DNA from: Adiantum capillus-veneris
Taxonomy: Eukaryota; Streptophyta; Polypodiopsida; Polypodiales; Pteridaceae
Length of the DNA stretch: 64,000 nt
Assembly (NCBI GenBank): GCA_014529385.2
Contig: CM043969.1
Location: forward strand, 66,474,676-66,538,675
Direction of reading: 5' to 3'
How positions within the stretch are numbered: the first letter of the stretch is position 1; each line of letters opens with the position of its first letter. The notes under the pieces are model-generated. The model made no database searches. It worked only from the letters and a program-made list of their open reading frames with translations, and had not been told where the DNA came from. Below, one piece after another: positions 1-9,884 of this stretch. A program made the translations under genes and the position numbers.

Positions 1-944
1 AGAGAGATACGACACCAGAGACGTAAAACCCTCCTCTGAAGACCCCCACTCTCGTCGGCGAGAGTGGTCTACTTATGATTGCACAAAGTGGTACAATGAC
101 GATGCAATGGACTGATGCAACCTGGGTATATGCCGGTGACGACGACAGGGATGACGACAACGACTTTAGGGCTGAAATTTGTGGTCTTCTATCTGCTGAA
201 TTTCGGGGCTGTTTCGGTGGCTGAAAATGACTGTTTTGGCTGCGTTTTCAAGGGCTGAAAATGGTGATATCTGCAAGTCTTTATGGCTGAATCTGATGCT
301 AATCATGCATGCTGAAAATGCTGCCTATCTGCGACCAAATGGGCTGAAAATAGAAAACGTTGATCTGGTACTGTAGCGTTAGTGAAAAACGTTGGGTTTT
401 GGGGACTGCTGGCGATCATGGAAAGGCTGAAAACGCCAGGGCTGTGGAGGTGATGGTGATGCTACAAAAACGCTAGCTGAATGTATTGGCGATGAGGCAA
501 GCTGCAAATGCCAGGTGCTTGTGGTCTTGAGGGGTTCTTGCTAAGAAGATGCCTGTTGAGCGAGGAGCTCCTGCTGTCTCTTCTGCCATTGAGTGCTAAC
601 TTGGGTTAGCTTATATACAAACTCAACAAAATTGACCTACCTACTTTTGTTGGAAAATCGCTTAAAAATAATAAGTGAAAAATGCCAAAAATAGGTAAAA
701 TAGACTAAATGCATTGGAAAATTCCCGTGATGGAATCTGATGGATTTTGGTGGGAATACTGATAATCATGCTGTGTGCAACCAAAGGATATGCATCTACA
801 CTAAGTGACTAGGCATGCACGGTCTACGAATAGACTCACAAAAGTGCCAGATCACTTCTAAATCTAGACTGACTGGACTTGACTAAACCCTGATCATGCT
901 GTAGCTTGTCCACGGACACATAGGGTTGTATGTGTCACGTGACA
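1..944 (-). repeat. Family C LTR (C1), 3' end cut by window edge
   Basis: Read on the minus strand, this starts at 944 with TGTCACGTGACACATAC and matches the plus-strand LTRs at 11600 and 13502 through the whole promoter-proximal part (shared phrases around the accession point CCCTATGTG, the TTTTTAAG..ACTTATT block and TATATAAG), then through a 5' transcript part full of GCGTTTT and TTTCAGC motifs. No polypurine tract lies just outside 944, so this is a 5' LTR or a solo LTR, not a 3' LTR. It abuts an A2 LTR fragment at 945, so it probably inserted into that LTR. The other end is outside the window, so a target duplication cannot be tested. Confidence 0.85.
610..617 (-). promoter_or_regulatory. 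TATA box of LTR C1
   Basis: TATATAAG on the minus strand, at the same relative place as in LTRs C2, C3 and C4. It is the likely core promoter of the LTR. Confidence 0.6.
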
Positions 945-1262
945 AGAAGCTTTTGAGTTTTAAAGGCTTTTTATTGTAACTGCTTTTCAGGCCAAGGGCC
1001 TTTAAATATGAGGCTAGGGCTCATTCTCTGGCATGCTTCCTGGCGAAGGTGCAGAGTCTGGAGTACCAGCTTGTACTTTGATGATACAATATAAAGAAAT
1101 ACCGAAAGGGGCGCCAAGTTTGGGGCCAATACTCTCTGGGATGGAATTCCGTCACTCCGTGTCCCGTGTCGTCTCTCTCTCTCAGTTCAGTTGTTATTGA
1201 AGTGCTAAAAGTTTGTTCAGTCTGTTCTTTTCTATTGGCACGTGGTGCCCGCTTTGTGGCAT
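945..1262 (+). repeat. Family A2 LTR fragment, plus orientation
   Basis: This stretch is the reverse complement of two separated pieces: 945-1018 matches about 10287-10355, and 1019-1262 matches 2711-2942. Joined, those pieces form one A2 LTR, so the plus copy shows the uninterrupted order. It contains TTTAAATATGAGG, a possible TATA region, and a CT-rich run. The 5' part is missing at the junction with LTR C1. Just after it, GGCATCAGCTC is a decayed version of the primer site seen on the other copy. Confidence 0.75.
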
Positions 1263-2697
1263 CAGCTCTTTTGATCAAGGAGTTAGCTTCTCCTTTCGTC
1301 CAGATCGGAACTCTTGATATTCCGGCGTAGTAAAATTAGCCATCACACCCAGACTGTACCGATCTTCCACGGGTGTCTTGATGCACTAATATTACATACC
1401 CAGGCAATCTCATCCAATTAGGAATATTCAATGGTTGGCATATCACAATGCAACACAAATGCTCACATATGCATGTTACAAGACATTGAAACATAAACCC
1501 GCCAATGAATAGTCCTCCTGCATAACCTAACAAGGTCTAGGCCGGGAGATATTCAACGACTCCCTCATCACTCCTCCTGCATAACTAAAAAGGTCCGGGC
1601 CGAGACATATAGAGGCCTTTTACAACCAAACGTCCCCTAGATCGCAGCCTGCGTCGTTCGGAGGTGCTGAGAGTAACCGTTGCTCAGACTTCTTAATACT
1701 CCTCCCACATAACCATCCAGGTCCGGGCTGAGAGTCACAACAACAATTACTTTACAAGCATACAACCAAACGCTCCCCGGGCATCGGCCAACATCGTTCG
1801 GAGGTTTTCTAGCATACAACGGAACGCTCCCCACGCATCAGCCTACGTCGTTCCGAGGTTCAAACAATACCAAAACAATATTTCTCACTTCTCCACCCGG
1901 GAGTAAAAATCACCAATCAATGAAACCAATATTAAAACCAGAGTCAAACAGTTCAAATCGGCACAAGACAGGTTTAAAACAGATAGCATCTATTTCAAAC
2001 AGATTCCAAACAAGATCACCAAACAAGATAAAACAGAACTCAAACTTGAAAAGCAATCTCGACATCACTCAAGCTCGAAAAGTCGACTGACTTTCCATCC
2101 TTAAACATGCACCAAAAATTAGGGTTAGGTTCATTCCATAAGGTCGCAACCGAGCACAGCATGGTCCATCAGCTCTTGGACAAACAGTGTTTCTTTGGCG
2201 GTGATGGTAGTCCCAAGATAGCAATCGCACTGGACCTCCAAGGTCATCTGCTCATATCTACTAGGAGATGTCGAGAAATTTCAAGTTATAATCTGCTAGG
2301 GTTTCCATGTTCAGGATACCCCACTCTGCCAGAAGTTGCACTCCGAATAAAGATGTCAAAAACCATACAACTCCGAGCAAAAAAAAATTCTTGAAAGCTT
2401 GCCAAGTCCTTGAAGTGTGCGGCTTGGTAGCTATAGATATCAACATTTGCATGGCACTGCTTTTGAGAAAAACGGTGACTCGAAACAAATCTTGGATCCT
2501 TCTCTTGCAAGTAATGGCTTATGCCCTGTAAGACATGAACGGTGAAGACCGGAGCGCGCCCGATGCGCGATGAAGTAAGGGTGGGAGTGACTAATAAGTC
2601 CGGGGTCAAAAGCCGGAGATACCTCAAATAAAATTCCAATAGCTCTGTCTGCTCTTTTGTAGGACCGGTATGCTTTCAGAAAAGCACACGCCTGATG
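1263..2697. other. Non-coding interior between two inverted A2 LTR pieces
   Basis: No retroviral domain or convincing gene is visible on either strand; the open frames here are short and overlap one another. The left edge follows a plus-strand A2 LTR and the right edge follows a minus-strand A2 LTR with its primer site, so this is leader sequence of two truncated elements facing each other. The part at 1510-1860 is internally repetitive (separate entry); 1860-2700 shows nothing recognisable. Confidence 0.5.
1510..1860. repeat. Two interleaved families of diverged short repeats
   Basis: One motif, CTCCTGCATAAC followed by AAGGTCCGGGCCGAGA, occurs three times (about 1515, 1572, 1700). A second, ACAACCAAACGCTCCCC followed by a CATCG...CGTTCGGAGGT tail, occurs three times (about 1625, 1762, 1815). 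Spacing is irregular. The units are CpG-containing, unlike most of the decayed DNA around them. Function unknown. Confidence 0.65.
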
Positions 2698-2709
2698 CTC
2701 TGATACCAC
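2698..2709 (-). other. Primer-binding site of A2 element
   Basis: On the minus strand TGGTATCAGAGC follows the A2 LTR end (..CTTGTGACA) after one base. This is the common plant primer site complementary to the 3' end of initiator tRNA-Met. Confidence 0.8.
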
Positions 2710-2942
2710 TGTCACAAGACGGGCACCACATGCCAATAGACTGAACAGACTTTTAGCACTTCAATAACAATTGAACTGAGAGAGAGAGAGAGAGAGACGA
2801 CACACGACACGAAGTGGCGGAATTCCACCCCAAAGAGTATTGGCCCCAGCCCTTTCGGTATTTCTTTATATTGCATCAACACAGTACAAGCCGGTACTCC
2901 AGACTCTGCACCTTCGCCAGGAAGCATGCCAGAGAATGAGCC
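2710..2942 (-). repeat. Family A2 5' LTR, 3' portion
   Basis: This is the downstream part of a minus-strand A2 LTR, ending in CTTGTGACA next to the primer site. It contains a GA/CT run at 2777-2795. Its upstream part lies at 10282-10568; element A1 separates the two. The reassembled LTR would be about 515 bp and would begin TGTAACAAAC and end TGACA. Confidence 0.75.
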
Positions 2943-3470
2943 TGTAATAGACTTGGACACTCCAAGTCAAGAATCAACAGCGACAGCACCAAATAACCAC
3001 TTCAAAACAATTCACAAATCACAATAGATTTGCACTAGCCCGGCGGGGTTCCATGCCTAGAGATATTGGCCCGAAAGATTGGCGCCCCTTTCGGTATTTC
3101 TTTTTACATTAATCAGATCAAAGTACAAGAGAGTGGCTAGGGTTCCACTCTCAGACTCTGCGTCCAGATGCTCTGAGAAGTGAGGCCCTCACCACTAATT
3201 TAAAGATTACCAGGAATGCCCAAAAGCAGAGCCCCAAAAGCTTTTAAAATAAAAAGCATCGGTTCTCTCTCTCTCTTAGAAAGTCTTTTCTCTTTTTTTA
3301 ATAAAAAAAAAGCAAAATTCGCGTCGCTCATCATTTTCAAAAAAAAAAAAAATCAACCTCCGTGATTTCCGAAAATTAGGCTTTCTGGCAAAATTAGGGT
3401 TTGCAGGAATTTTAGGGTTTCTAGCAGAAATTAGGGTTTCTGCTGTCCGCCACGTCATCACTTTGTGACA
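2943..3470 (-). repeat. A1 3' LTR (528 bp)
   Basis: Bounded by TGTAATAG on the left and TTTGTGACA on the right (plus strand), so TG...CA in element orientation. It matches 9885-10281, but it has about 100 bp around 3085-3170 that the other LTR lacks. It holds A-runs near 3338 and an ACGT-core motif (GCCACGTCATCA) near the element's 5' end at about 3449. Confidence 0.88.
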
Positions 3471-3482
3471 TACCCCCCTCTT
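3471..3482 (-). other. A1 polypurine tract
   Basis: On the minus strand AAGAGGGGGGTA directly precedes the LTR start TGTCACAAAG. It would prime plus-strand DNA synthesis and confirms the element's orientation. Confidence 0.85.
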
Positions 3483-3933
3483 GAAAGCATTGTAATCGAC
3501 CGCGATTACGCCTACAAAACCGACAAAAGCCATAAACCGTCTTAGCAGACCCTGACTGTTAGTACCTACGTACTAGGAACACACATCAAGCACAATGTAC
3601 AAAATCGACAGTCACATCACACGACATCACAGGACCACAGGACATCACATGACATTCAACATTCATTCGGATCTTAGACCATGATTTATCGGCAATGTAG
3701 CTAGCAATCACATCTAGGTCCAATCGGGACCTCATCGATGTCCGCTTGACTAACCCCTATTGCAACCATGTCTATTCGAGATCAATCAGACCAAAATGCT
3801 GCAGTATTTCGGCTATCAGTTCCTGCACTCACAAGAAGTCAAGAACAAATCAGTATCATTATCAGGAATTCCATTTCATAAAGTCATCCAGCAGAATACT
3901 GTCAGCTCTCAGTATCCCTGAAGCTCAAAGAGA
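3483..3933 (-). other. A1 3' untranslated region
   Basis: Internal sequence between the polypurine tract and the duplicated 3' end. No domain is recognisable on either strand. Confidence 0.5.
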
Positions 3934-4426
3934 CATCAATGACTCTTGTATCAAAATCGAGGCATCTGTTGACAAAGGAGCGGAGTAACTCCCCTCTTGT
4001 GCATCCCACTGCACCAGATCTTCGGCCAAGCTGAGTTTCTGGGTTCCGTTTGGAGTAGACTATGCTAAACCAAAACATCGAGGTAAAGTTTCACAATCCG
4101 AGGAGTATCTGCTAGGTCCTCCTCCTCCATCCACTTCGCATCAAATGCAGGAAAGTTCTTGACTAAACCAAGAACCGCCTTCGGACTTTACCTTTCTTCG
4201 TATCGTTATGTGCCAAAATCTGTTTAGGAACTAGGATCTCCTCGTTTTCTTCCACTTCGTGTTGCTCATCAGGCTCTCCATCATCAGGCACATCACCCTT
4301 AACAGGGTTCAAGAGACTCACATGCAATGCATTATGAATCCTCCAAGTATCTGGCAATTTCAATCGGAAGGAGACATCATTTATCTCGTCAGTGATTTGG
4401 AAAGGTCCGTAGTATCGCATACTAAG
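3934..4426 (-). repeat. Tandem duplication of A1 3' end, unit 1
   Basis: The segment from about 3934 to 4426 is repeated at about 4427-5490 in the same orientation. Matching landmarks are 3937-4147 with 4430-4638, and 4148-4426 with 5219-5495. Unit 2 is longer only because of the hAT-like insertion at 4639-5210. Each unit holds a chromodomain-like segment and the sequence after it. Confidence 0.8.
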
Positions 4427-4440
4427 CATCAGTGACTTTA
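4163..4440 (-). pseudogene. Integrase C-terminus/chromodomain-like tail, copy 1 (partial)
   Basis: This encodes the GPF..I....Y.L.LP motif that marks the end of gypsy integrases (here [18 protein letters not shown], then [16 protein letters not shown]), followed by an acidic linker and the start of a chromodomain-like fold ([18 protein letters not shown]). It is a duplicated fragment with no integrase core attached; it differs from copy 2 at several residues (LLNP instead of LLKP, VPKQ instead of VPEQ). It is not expressed as part of an intact polyprotein. In chromoviruses this domain directs integration to particular chromatin; here that is only family knowledge. Confidence 0.8.
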
Positions 4441-4630
4441 GTATCAAAATCAAGGCATCTATTGACAAGGGAGCGGAGTGACTCCCCTCTTGTGCATCCC
4501 ACTGCACCAAATCTCCGGCCAAGCTGAATTCTGGGTTCCGTTTGGAGTAGACTATCCTAAACCAAAACATCGAGGTAAAGTTTCACAAACCGAGGAGTAT
4601 CTGCTAGGTCCTCCTCCTCCATCCATTTCG

Positions 4631-4638
4631 CATCAAAT
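4631..4638. repeat. Left target-site duplication CATCAAAT
   Basis: Eight bases repeated at 5211-5218. The matching undisturbed site in the duplicated unit, at 4139-4146, has this sequence only once. Confidence 0.85.
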
Positions 4639-5038
4639 CAAGGTGGAAAAGTACGTAAGGTACGGTACGTGTTCGGTACGTACTGTACGTAGTACCGAAT
4701 GGATTGAGTGGTAAGGTACGTAAAATTCGTAAGGTTTTTTTCGAAAACGTCAAAAACCTACAATACGGTCCGTACTTGATAATAAATTCATAAGTATCAC
4801 TTCTAGGATATTAGCTCACTGTTCTACTATCCAAGGCAATGACAGTGGTGTGTGCGCTCCAGACTGGGTTGGGTTTGCGAGGCATGGTGTACCTACGAAT
4901 TGGTCAACAAAAACATTGATGCTATCGCGAGAAACACACAAGGTATGCGCGAGGGAGACGGGAGAGACTCGCGAGGACGAGCACTTACCTTTACCGCGCA
5001 CAAGGTTGCTCTACAGGTGAGTTTGCAGAGCTCTGTCT

Positions 5039-5150
5039 GCAATAAACAGGCGCCCAAACACTCTGTAGTACTCTGTAGTCAATAGTTTGCAATAAAAAGG
5101 CGCCCAAACTCACTCTGTCTCAATAACCAGGCGGCCAAACCCCCAAAACA
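5039..5150. repeat. Three short repeats inside the hAT-like element
   Basis: Units of about 28-33 bp with the core CAATAAACAGGCGCCCAAAC begin at about 5039, 5089 and 5121; the third is CAATAACCAGGCGGCCAAAC. The tract between them repeats ACTCTGTAGT. This part is more GC-rich than the flanks. Confidence 0.65.
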
Positions 5151-5179
5151 GAGACGAAATTAAATCCGAAAACGCAAAG

Positions 5180-5203
5180 GGATCCGTACGTACGTACGGA
5201 TCC
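5180..5203. repeat. 24-bp perfect palindrome near hAT right end
   Basis: Begins GGATCCGTACGT and is followed by its exact reverse complement. It could form a cruciform or bind a dimeric protein. Confidence 0.9.
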
Positions 5204-5210
5204 TACCTTG

Positions 5211-5218
5211 CATCAAAT
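5211..5218. repeat. Right target-site duplication CATCAAAT
   Basis: Identical to 4631-4638. Confidence 0.85.
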
Positions 5219-6083
5219 GCAGGAAAGTTCTTGAACTTAACCAAGAACCGCCTTCGGACTTTACCTTTCTTCGTATCGTTATGTGCCAAAATCTGTTCAG
5301 GAACAAGGATCTCCTCCTTTTCTTCCACTTCGGGTTGCTCATCAGGCTCCCCATCATCAGGCACATCATCCTTAACAGGTTTCAAGAGACTCACATGCAA
5401 TGCATTGTGAATCCTCCAAGTATCTGGCAGTTTCAATCGGAAGGAGACATCATTTATCTTGTCAGTGATCTGGAAAGGTCCGTAGTATCGCATACTAAGC
5501 TTTGGAAAAAGCCTCTCCTTTCCCTTTTTCTTTCGTAGGCGTGCCTTCTCAAAAGTAAGAGCACCCAATCATCCTCCTTCAATTTCAAGTCGCGACGATG
5601 GCGATCCGCTGCCTTTTTCTGTCGTTCTTGAGACTCCTGCAAAGTCTCGCGAACCTTGGCAAAAGCCCTATCCAAATCTCGCAATTCAAATATCTAATCT
5701 TTCGCGCTCAGGAAGGATCGAACCTTCGCAGCACTTTCAACAATCTCACATGGCGTCTTCCCCGTCGAAGAGTGTATCGTGTTATTGTAGGCAAATTCCA
5801 CAAAAGGTAAGTTCTTTTCCCATTGAGTCTTCTGATCCGAGATACAAGACTTCAATAAATCTAAAACCATTGAATTGGCAATCTCAAATTGCCCGTCAGT
5901 CTGCAAGTGGAACGATGACGAGAATTGCAACCGCATGCCAATGTTCTCCCAAATTACCTTCCAAAACAAACTCATAAATCTGGGGTCTCTGTCGGAGACA
6001 ATCGTCTCAGACGTGCCATGTAATCGGAAAATCATCGTGATCATTCTGTGTAATCGGGAGATCAAAAATGAAATCCATTTCAA
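5219..6083 (-). pseudogene. A1 integrase core C-terminal half and chromodomain-like tail, copy 2
   Basis: The minus strand keeps the second integrase acidic motif (ETIVSDRDPRF, about 6010) and the third (QTDGQFEIANS, about 5910), then the NNTIHSSTGKTP block, a linker rich in charged residues, the GPFQI motif (about 5480) and a chromodomain-like end (5220-5320). Frames shift near 5694 and 5530. The first catalytic Asp (the VDRF motif in relatives) is absent: text jumps from the DFIFDLPITQN equivalent at about 6070 to the RLHGTSE equivalent, a loss of roughly 100 bp. In an intact element this enzyme inserts cDNA into chromosomes; here it cannot be active. Confidence 0.85.
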
Positions 6084-6640
6084 TACTTTCCCAGGGGCGG
6101 GTGGATATGGGTAAAAGGGTGTAACAATCCCTGTGTCTTATGCCTCTCAAACTTGACCTTCTGGCATACTGCGCACAACTCTTCCACGTCCTTTTTGAGT
6201 CACGGCCAAAAGAAGTCTCTCTCTACCCCTTTCATGGTGGTAGCAATGCCGCGGTGACCCATAAAAGGTAGACAGTGGCATTCAGTCATAACCTTATCCC
6301 TCAACGGCTGTGTAACGCACAACATAGTCTTTCTCATCAAGTAGCCTTCCCGAAGGGAGTATCCCGCTACTGTCTCCCCATCCCGTATCCGTGTGAAAGT
6401 ATCTGCAAAATCTGTATCTGTGGCATATTGATCGACCATATCCTCGAAGCTCCTATGATGTATCGCGGAAATAGCCAGAACCAATGGTTTCCAAGACAAA
6501 GCATCTGCCACCACATTCTTTTGTCCCTGCACATGGACAATCTGGAAGTGGAACTGTGACAAGATGTTCGCCCACCGCATCTGCTTTTCCGAAAGCTGCT
6601 TCTGTGACAAGAAGTAGCGCAAACACTATTGGTCTGTAAA
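6084..6640 (-). pseudogene. A1 RNase H C-terminus and integrase zinc-binding region
   Basis: The minus strand encodes LSEKQMRWANILSQFHFQIV, then VVADALS, the usual end of gypsy RNase H, followed by the integrase N-terminus: HCLPFMGHRGIATTMKGVE, FFWP, and then, after a stop codon (WP*LKKDV), CAVCQKVKFERHK. The two His and two Cys of the HHCC zinc site are visible (H at about 6260 and 6240, CxxC at about 6158-6170). RNase H upstream is in another frame. The protein continues only brokenly into the DFIF segment at about 6075. Confidence 0.8.
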
Positions 6641-7765
6641 GACAGTAAAATCCGTTGCGAGTAGGTAATGCCGCTACTGAGTAAGAGCATGGATAACCAC
6701 CAAAAGCTTTCTCATAGATCTGTGTTGTTATCTCCGGCCTAGAGAACAAACGGCTCTCGTAAGCTATGACATGGCCTTCTTGCATCAAGACCGTACCCAG
6801 ACTACGACCACAAGCATCACAATATACTTCAAATGACTTCTGCAAGTCCGACAAAGTCAAAATAGGTCCCGTAGTCAATTTCTCTTTCAATGTCCGAAAG
6901 GCAGTCACCTCTGTGGGTCCCCACGAAAAAGGTACTCCTTTCTGTGTCAATGTATGCATAGGGGAAGCAACCTCTGCAAACTTTCGTATGAACCGCCTGT
7001 AGTACGAACACAGTCCCAAGAAGCTTCTAACTTCATGGACATTCCTCAAATCGGGCCAATCACGGATAGTCTCTATCTTGGCCGGGTCCATTTGCACTCC
7101 TGCTGTTGACACAATGTGTCCCAAAAAGTGTATCTCTGGTAGGAAAAATTCACTTTTCTTTGCATTAATCACTAATGTGTGATCTCGTAATGCCTGAAAG
7201 ACTTGAAGCAGATGATCTCTGTGTTCTGCCTCATTCTTGGAGAAAACAATGATGTTGTCAAAGAAAGTGCCAACAAATAGCCTATACTCTCGAAAAATCC
7301 TGTCCATCATCCGATTAAATATCGCAGGAGCATTGGTTAAGCCAAAAGGCATCACCAAAAACTCAAATAACCCAAAAGTCGTCCGAAAAGCTGTCTTGTA
7401 GACATCTCCTGGCGCTATCCTGATCTGATGATATCCACTCTTCAAGTCAATCTTGCTAAAGCACGAGGATCCCTGTAACTTGTCGAGTATATCATCGATC
7501 CTAGGAATCGAAAATCTATTCTTGATGGTGATTTCGTTGAGAGTGCTATAATCGATGCACATTCTCCAACATCCGTCTTTCTTCAAAACCAACAACACTG
7601 GAGAGCAATACGGTCAAGTACTAGGCTGGACAAGACTCTTTTCCAAGAGGCCTTTCACTGGGTTCATAATCTTTTCATTCTATACTCGGCTCACACGGTA
7701 AGGTGGCCGATTCGGTGGCGTGCTTCCAGGTATCAGATCAATGGTTTGATCTTCAGGCCCTCTGA
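6641..7765 (-). pseudogene. A1 reverse transcriptase and start of RNase H
   Basis: From about 7765 the minus strand reads DQTIDLIPGSTPPNRPPYRVSR with stops, then LLEKSLVQPS and CSPVLL. The long clear frame starts near 7598 and covers palm motifs [28 protein letters not shown] and the catalytic box. That box reads FFDN (7254-7265) instead of F/YxDD: the second Asp is Asn, which should abolish polymerase activity. Thumb and connection follow (FLGHIVSTAGVQMDP, then YYRRFIRKFAEVASP), then RNase H (FEVYCDACGRSLGTVLMQEG). The frame is lost after QIYEK at about 6710. Family function is cDNA synthesis from element RNA. Confidence 0.9.
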
Positions 7766-7924
7766 GAAGCAATCGGCATGAGTGTGGAGAAAAATAATGG
7801 CGTTCTTTTGATCAGGTCAAAACATATTCAACCTTTATCCAACGTTCAGTTCTCTCCCAAAAGAATGAGTAAGAAACTGAAGTTCATCAACTACAATCTC
7901 TAAGCCCTTCATTTATCAAAGTCG

Positions 7925-8225
7925 CTTTCTCGGCCCGGTAGTCAACCACTGCGTAGTTCTGGTGGTACCAAGGGATTCCGAGTAGAACGTCACTCGCGTG
8001 CCCTGAACACCCCTGTCATTGCAAACGAAGTTTGCCAATGCTCGATGTAATGGCAACATCCCATCCGGGTGCCAGTCGAACTACCTCCACCTGTGGCGTC
8101 AATCTGTCGGGCGTAATTCCAAATCGAGCCGCCAATTCCAAGTGAAAAGAAGTTGGCCTTGGCTCCTTCAAAAGAGCTTCCTGATCCTTCACTTTGCCCC
8201 AAAAGCGGCAAAGTTTGTACTTTCA
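7925..8225 (-). pseudogene. A1 protease remnant
   Basis: One minus-strand frame reads LAARFGITPDRLTPQVEVV, then DVAITSSIGKLRLQ, a stop, and DVLLGIPWYHQNYAVVDYR, matching the C-terminal half of a gypsy aspartic protease (the DVILGMxWL block). The catalytic D[ST]G triplet is not seen where it should be, just upstream, where the zinc-knuckle frame runs out (about 8190-8240). The segment is therefore truncated or shifted. Confidence 0.6.
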
Positions 8226-8276
8226 TTCATTAGATTCGGTGCAGGTCCCACGCCATGTGGTACCAGTTCTGCTTTT

Positions 8277-9809
8277 CTATCTGCCTTTTCTGCCACATTC
8301 CTCAACTGCTCTCGAACTCTCAGGCCTGTCGTCGTCTTTATCATTCTGTTCTTTCTGTGCCTTTTTAGGGCACTTCGCGGAGATATGTCCATGTTCCCCG
8401 CATCCAAAGCACTTCCCCTCTCTGATGAAGCGAGCTCTCTCCTCGGGAGTAAGCTTGGGTCGTGCATCCTTTTTCTCTGGGTTGCTCTTTTTCTTTCTAC
8501 TTTCATTCCCAGAAGTCTGTTCGGCTCGTTGTGTCATGGCCTTATCTGTGGGGTAGGTCAAACTGCCAGAGTGAATGGCAAAGCCCCCCTTCGCATGACT
8601 CATCGACTCCTAAATAGAAGCTGACTTCTATTCCAAGCAGTGATCTCGGATCTCTGTAGGTAGACCCAAGGTAAACCGTTCAATCTGTTCTCTGAACGAG
8701 ATCTTCTTAAATGAAGAGGCGGGTAGAAAAGAGCTCCAGAATCTTTCACAATAAGCATTGATTGTGTCTTTCTTGGTCATCCGAAGATGGTTCCAAGCAG
8801 CTCGTATATCTCGTTCATATTCTTGCGTTAACCAAGAAGAAATAAAAAGCTTTCAAATTTCAGCTCTTGTTTAAAAGAAGCGTGGACCACCAAGTACGAG
8901 CATTCCCCTAAAGGTAAGAGGTAGCTCTCCGAATCTTGGAGGGCTCTGAATAGCGTCCTCCCGCCAAAGCGATGTCAAACTGCTGTATAAAAGACAAAGC
9001 CTTCGAAGCATCTGAGTATCCTGAAAAGTATCAAACTTGATCAAGTGGCCACCTTCCTTAAACGCTCGCACTTTCTTGCTTTTATCTTCGAGAAAGTCAT
9101 ACTGGTTGGCTTTGTAAAAATTCTTCTTGTTCGCATAAAAGTTTCCATGATCAGAATCTGAGCTGTCTGTAGACAAGTCCTCAGTAGAACTGTCAGTCTC
9201 TGGGCGAGATGTAGCCTTCTTCTTGCCCTTTCCGAAGCTTTGTTTCTTGCTTCGCTTTTTACCTTTTCTGTCTTCTTCGCTCGAATCTGAAGAGCTAGAA
9301 GAACTGTCAGAAGAAGAAGAACTGGGTACTCCTTCAAATCGAACACGCTTCTTTTGTTTCTTTGCCTTGTCAAATGTCGACCGACGACCCAAATATCCCG
9401 GGAAGTCAGTGCCTTTCTTCTGCTTTTTGCTGTGCTTTTTGCCTTTCTTTTGCACGTCGAAAAGCTGAGCAATCCGTGCATCAACCACATTCTCTAGTTC
9501 CTTCTCCGTATATTTCTTGGAGGCAAAAGGTTTCTTGAGAGCAGGTTTCGGGAGTGGTTATGTGGTTCTTTGCCACTCCATCTGTACCTCTTCCAAAGAG
9601 GTCTGGTTCATATATTTTGCCATCTTTGGGTCCTTGGCAAAATTGAGCATTATCTTTGTTGCATCGTCAATCAATTAACAACGCTCCATCTCTTGCTGCT
9701 CCGCCTGAGTAGGCCTAGGCGAGCCATACTCTCTGTCTGAATCTTCGTTGTGATCCCAGCCCGCATCTCCAAATGCAGAGGGAGTCGACTGATCATTGCC
9801 TGAAGCCAT
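8277..9809 (-). pseudogene. A1 gag (capsid/nucleocapsid)
   Basis: The likely start is the ATG at 9809 (MASGNDQSTPSAFGD), about 60 bp inside the primer site. The frame meets TAA after QEMERC (about 9675) and again after WQRTT (about 9558), then runs through a Lys-rich and Ser-rich stretch (two runs of five or six serines at about 9305-9330) to 8871. A later frame (8277-8603) has the nucleocapsid zinc knuckle CFGCGEHGHISAKC (CX2CX4HX4C). Capsid similarity in between is weak. Gag packages element RNA into cytoplasmic particles in intact relatives. Three or more lesions make this a pseudogene. Confidence 0.75.
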
Positions 9810-9871
9810 AGGTGCCGCGGAAAAAAAAAAAAATCGGAGATCGGATTTCCCGTAGAAGAGAAATCGGTCGT

Positions 9872-9884
9872 GCTCTGATACCAC
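9872..9884 (-). other. A1 primer-binding site
   Basis: GTGGTATCAGAGC on the minus strand, directly after the LTR terminus GTCTGTTACA; complementary to initiator tRNA-Met in plant elements. Confidence 0.85.

Larger units (their letters stand above)
4639..5210. mobile_element. Non-autonomous hAT-like DNA transposon (572 bp)
   Basis: The ends are inverted: CAAGGTGGAAAAGTACG at the left and, read inward from the right, CAAGGTAGGATCCGTACG. They are flanked by an 8-bp direct repeat, CATCAAAT. An 8-bp duplication and terminal repeats fitting the YARNG start are hallmarks of the hAT superfamily. The left 110 bp hold many GTACG motifs, and the right end has a 24-bp perfect palindrome of the same motif (5180-5203), as expected of subterminal transposase-binding repeats. 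There is no transposase frame, so it would need an enzyme in trans. The paralogous empty site at 4139-4146 confirms insertion after the local duplication. Confidence 0.82.

Noticed and set aside
2107-2736. Several overlapping open frames of 74-117 codons on both strands
   Set aside because: They overlap in conflicting frames, show no motif, and lie in the leader region of the A2 element.
8019-8624. 201-codon plus-strand frame
   Set aside because: It is antisense to the A1 gag zinc knuckle and protease region, which carry clear family motifs.
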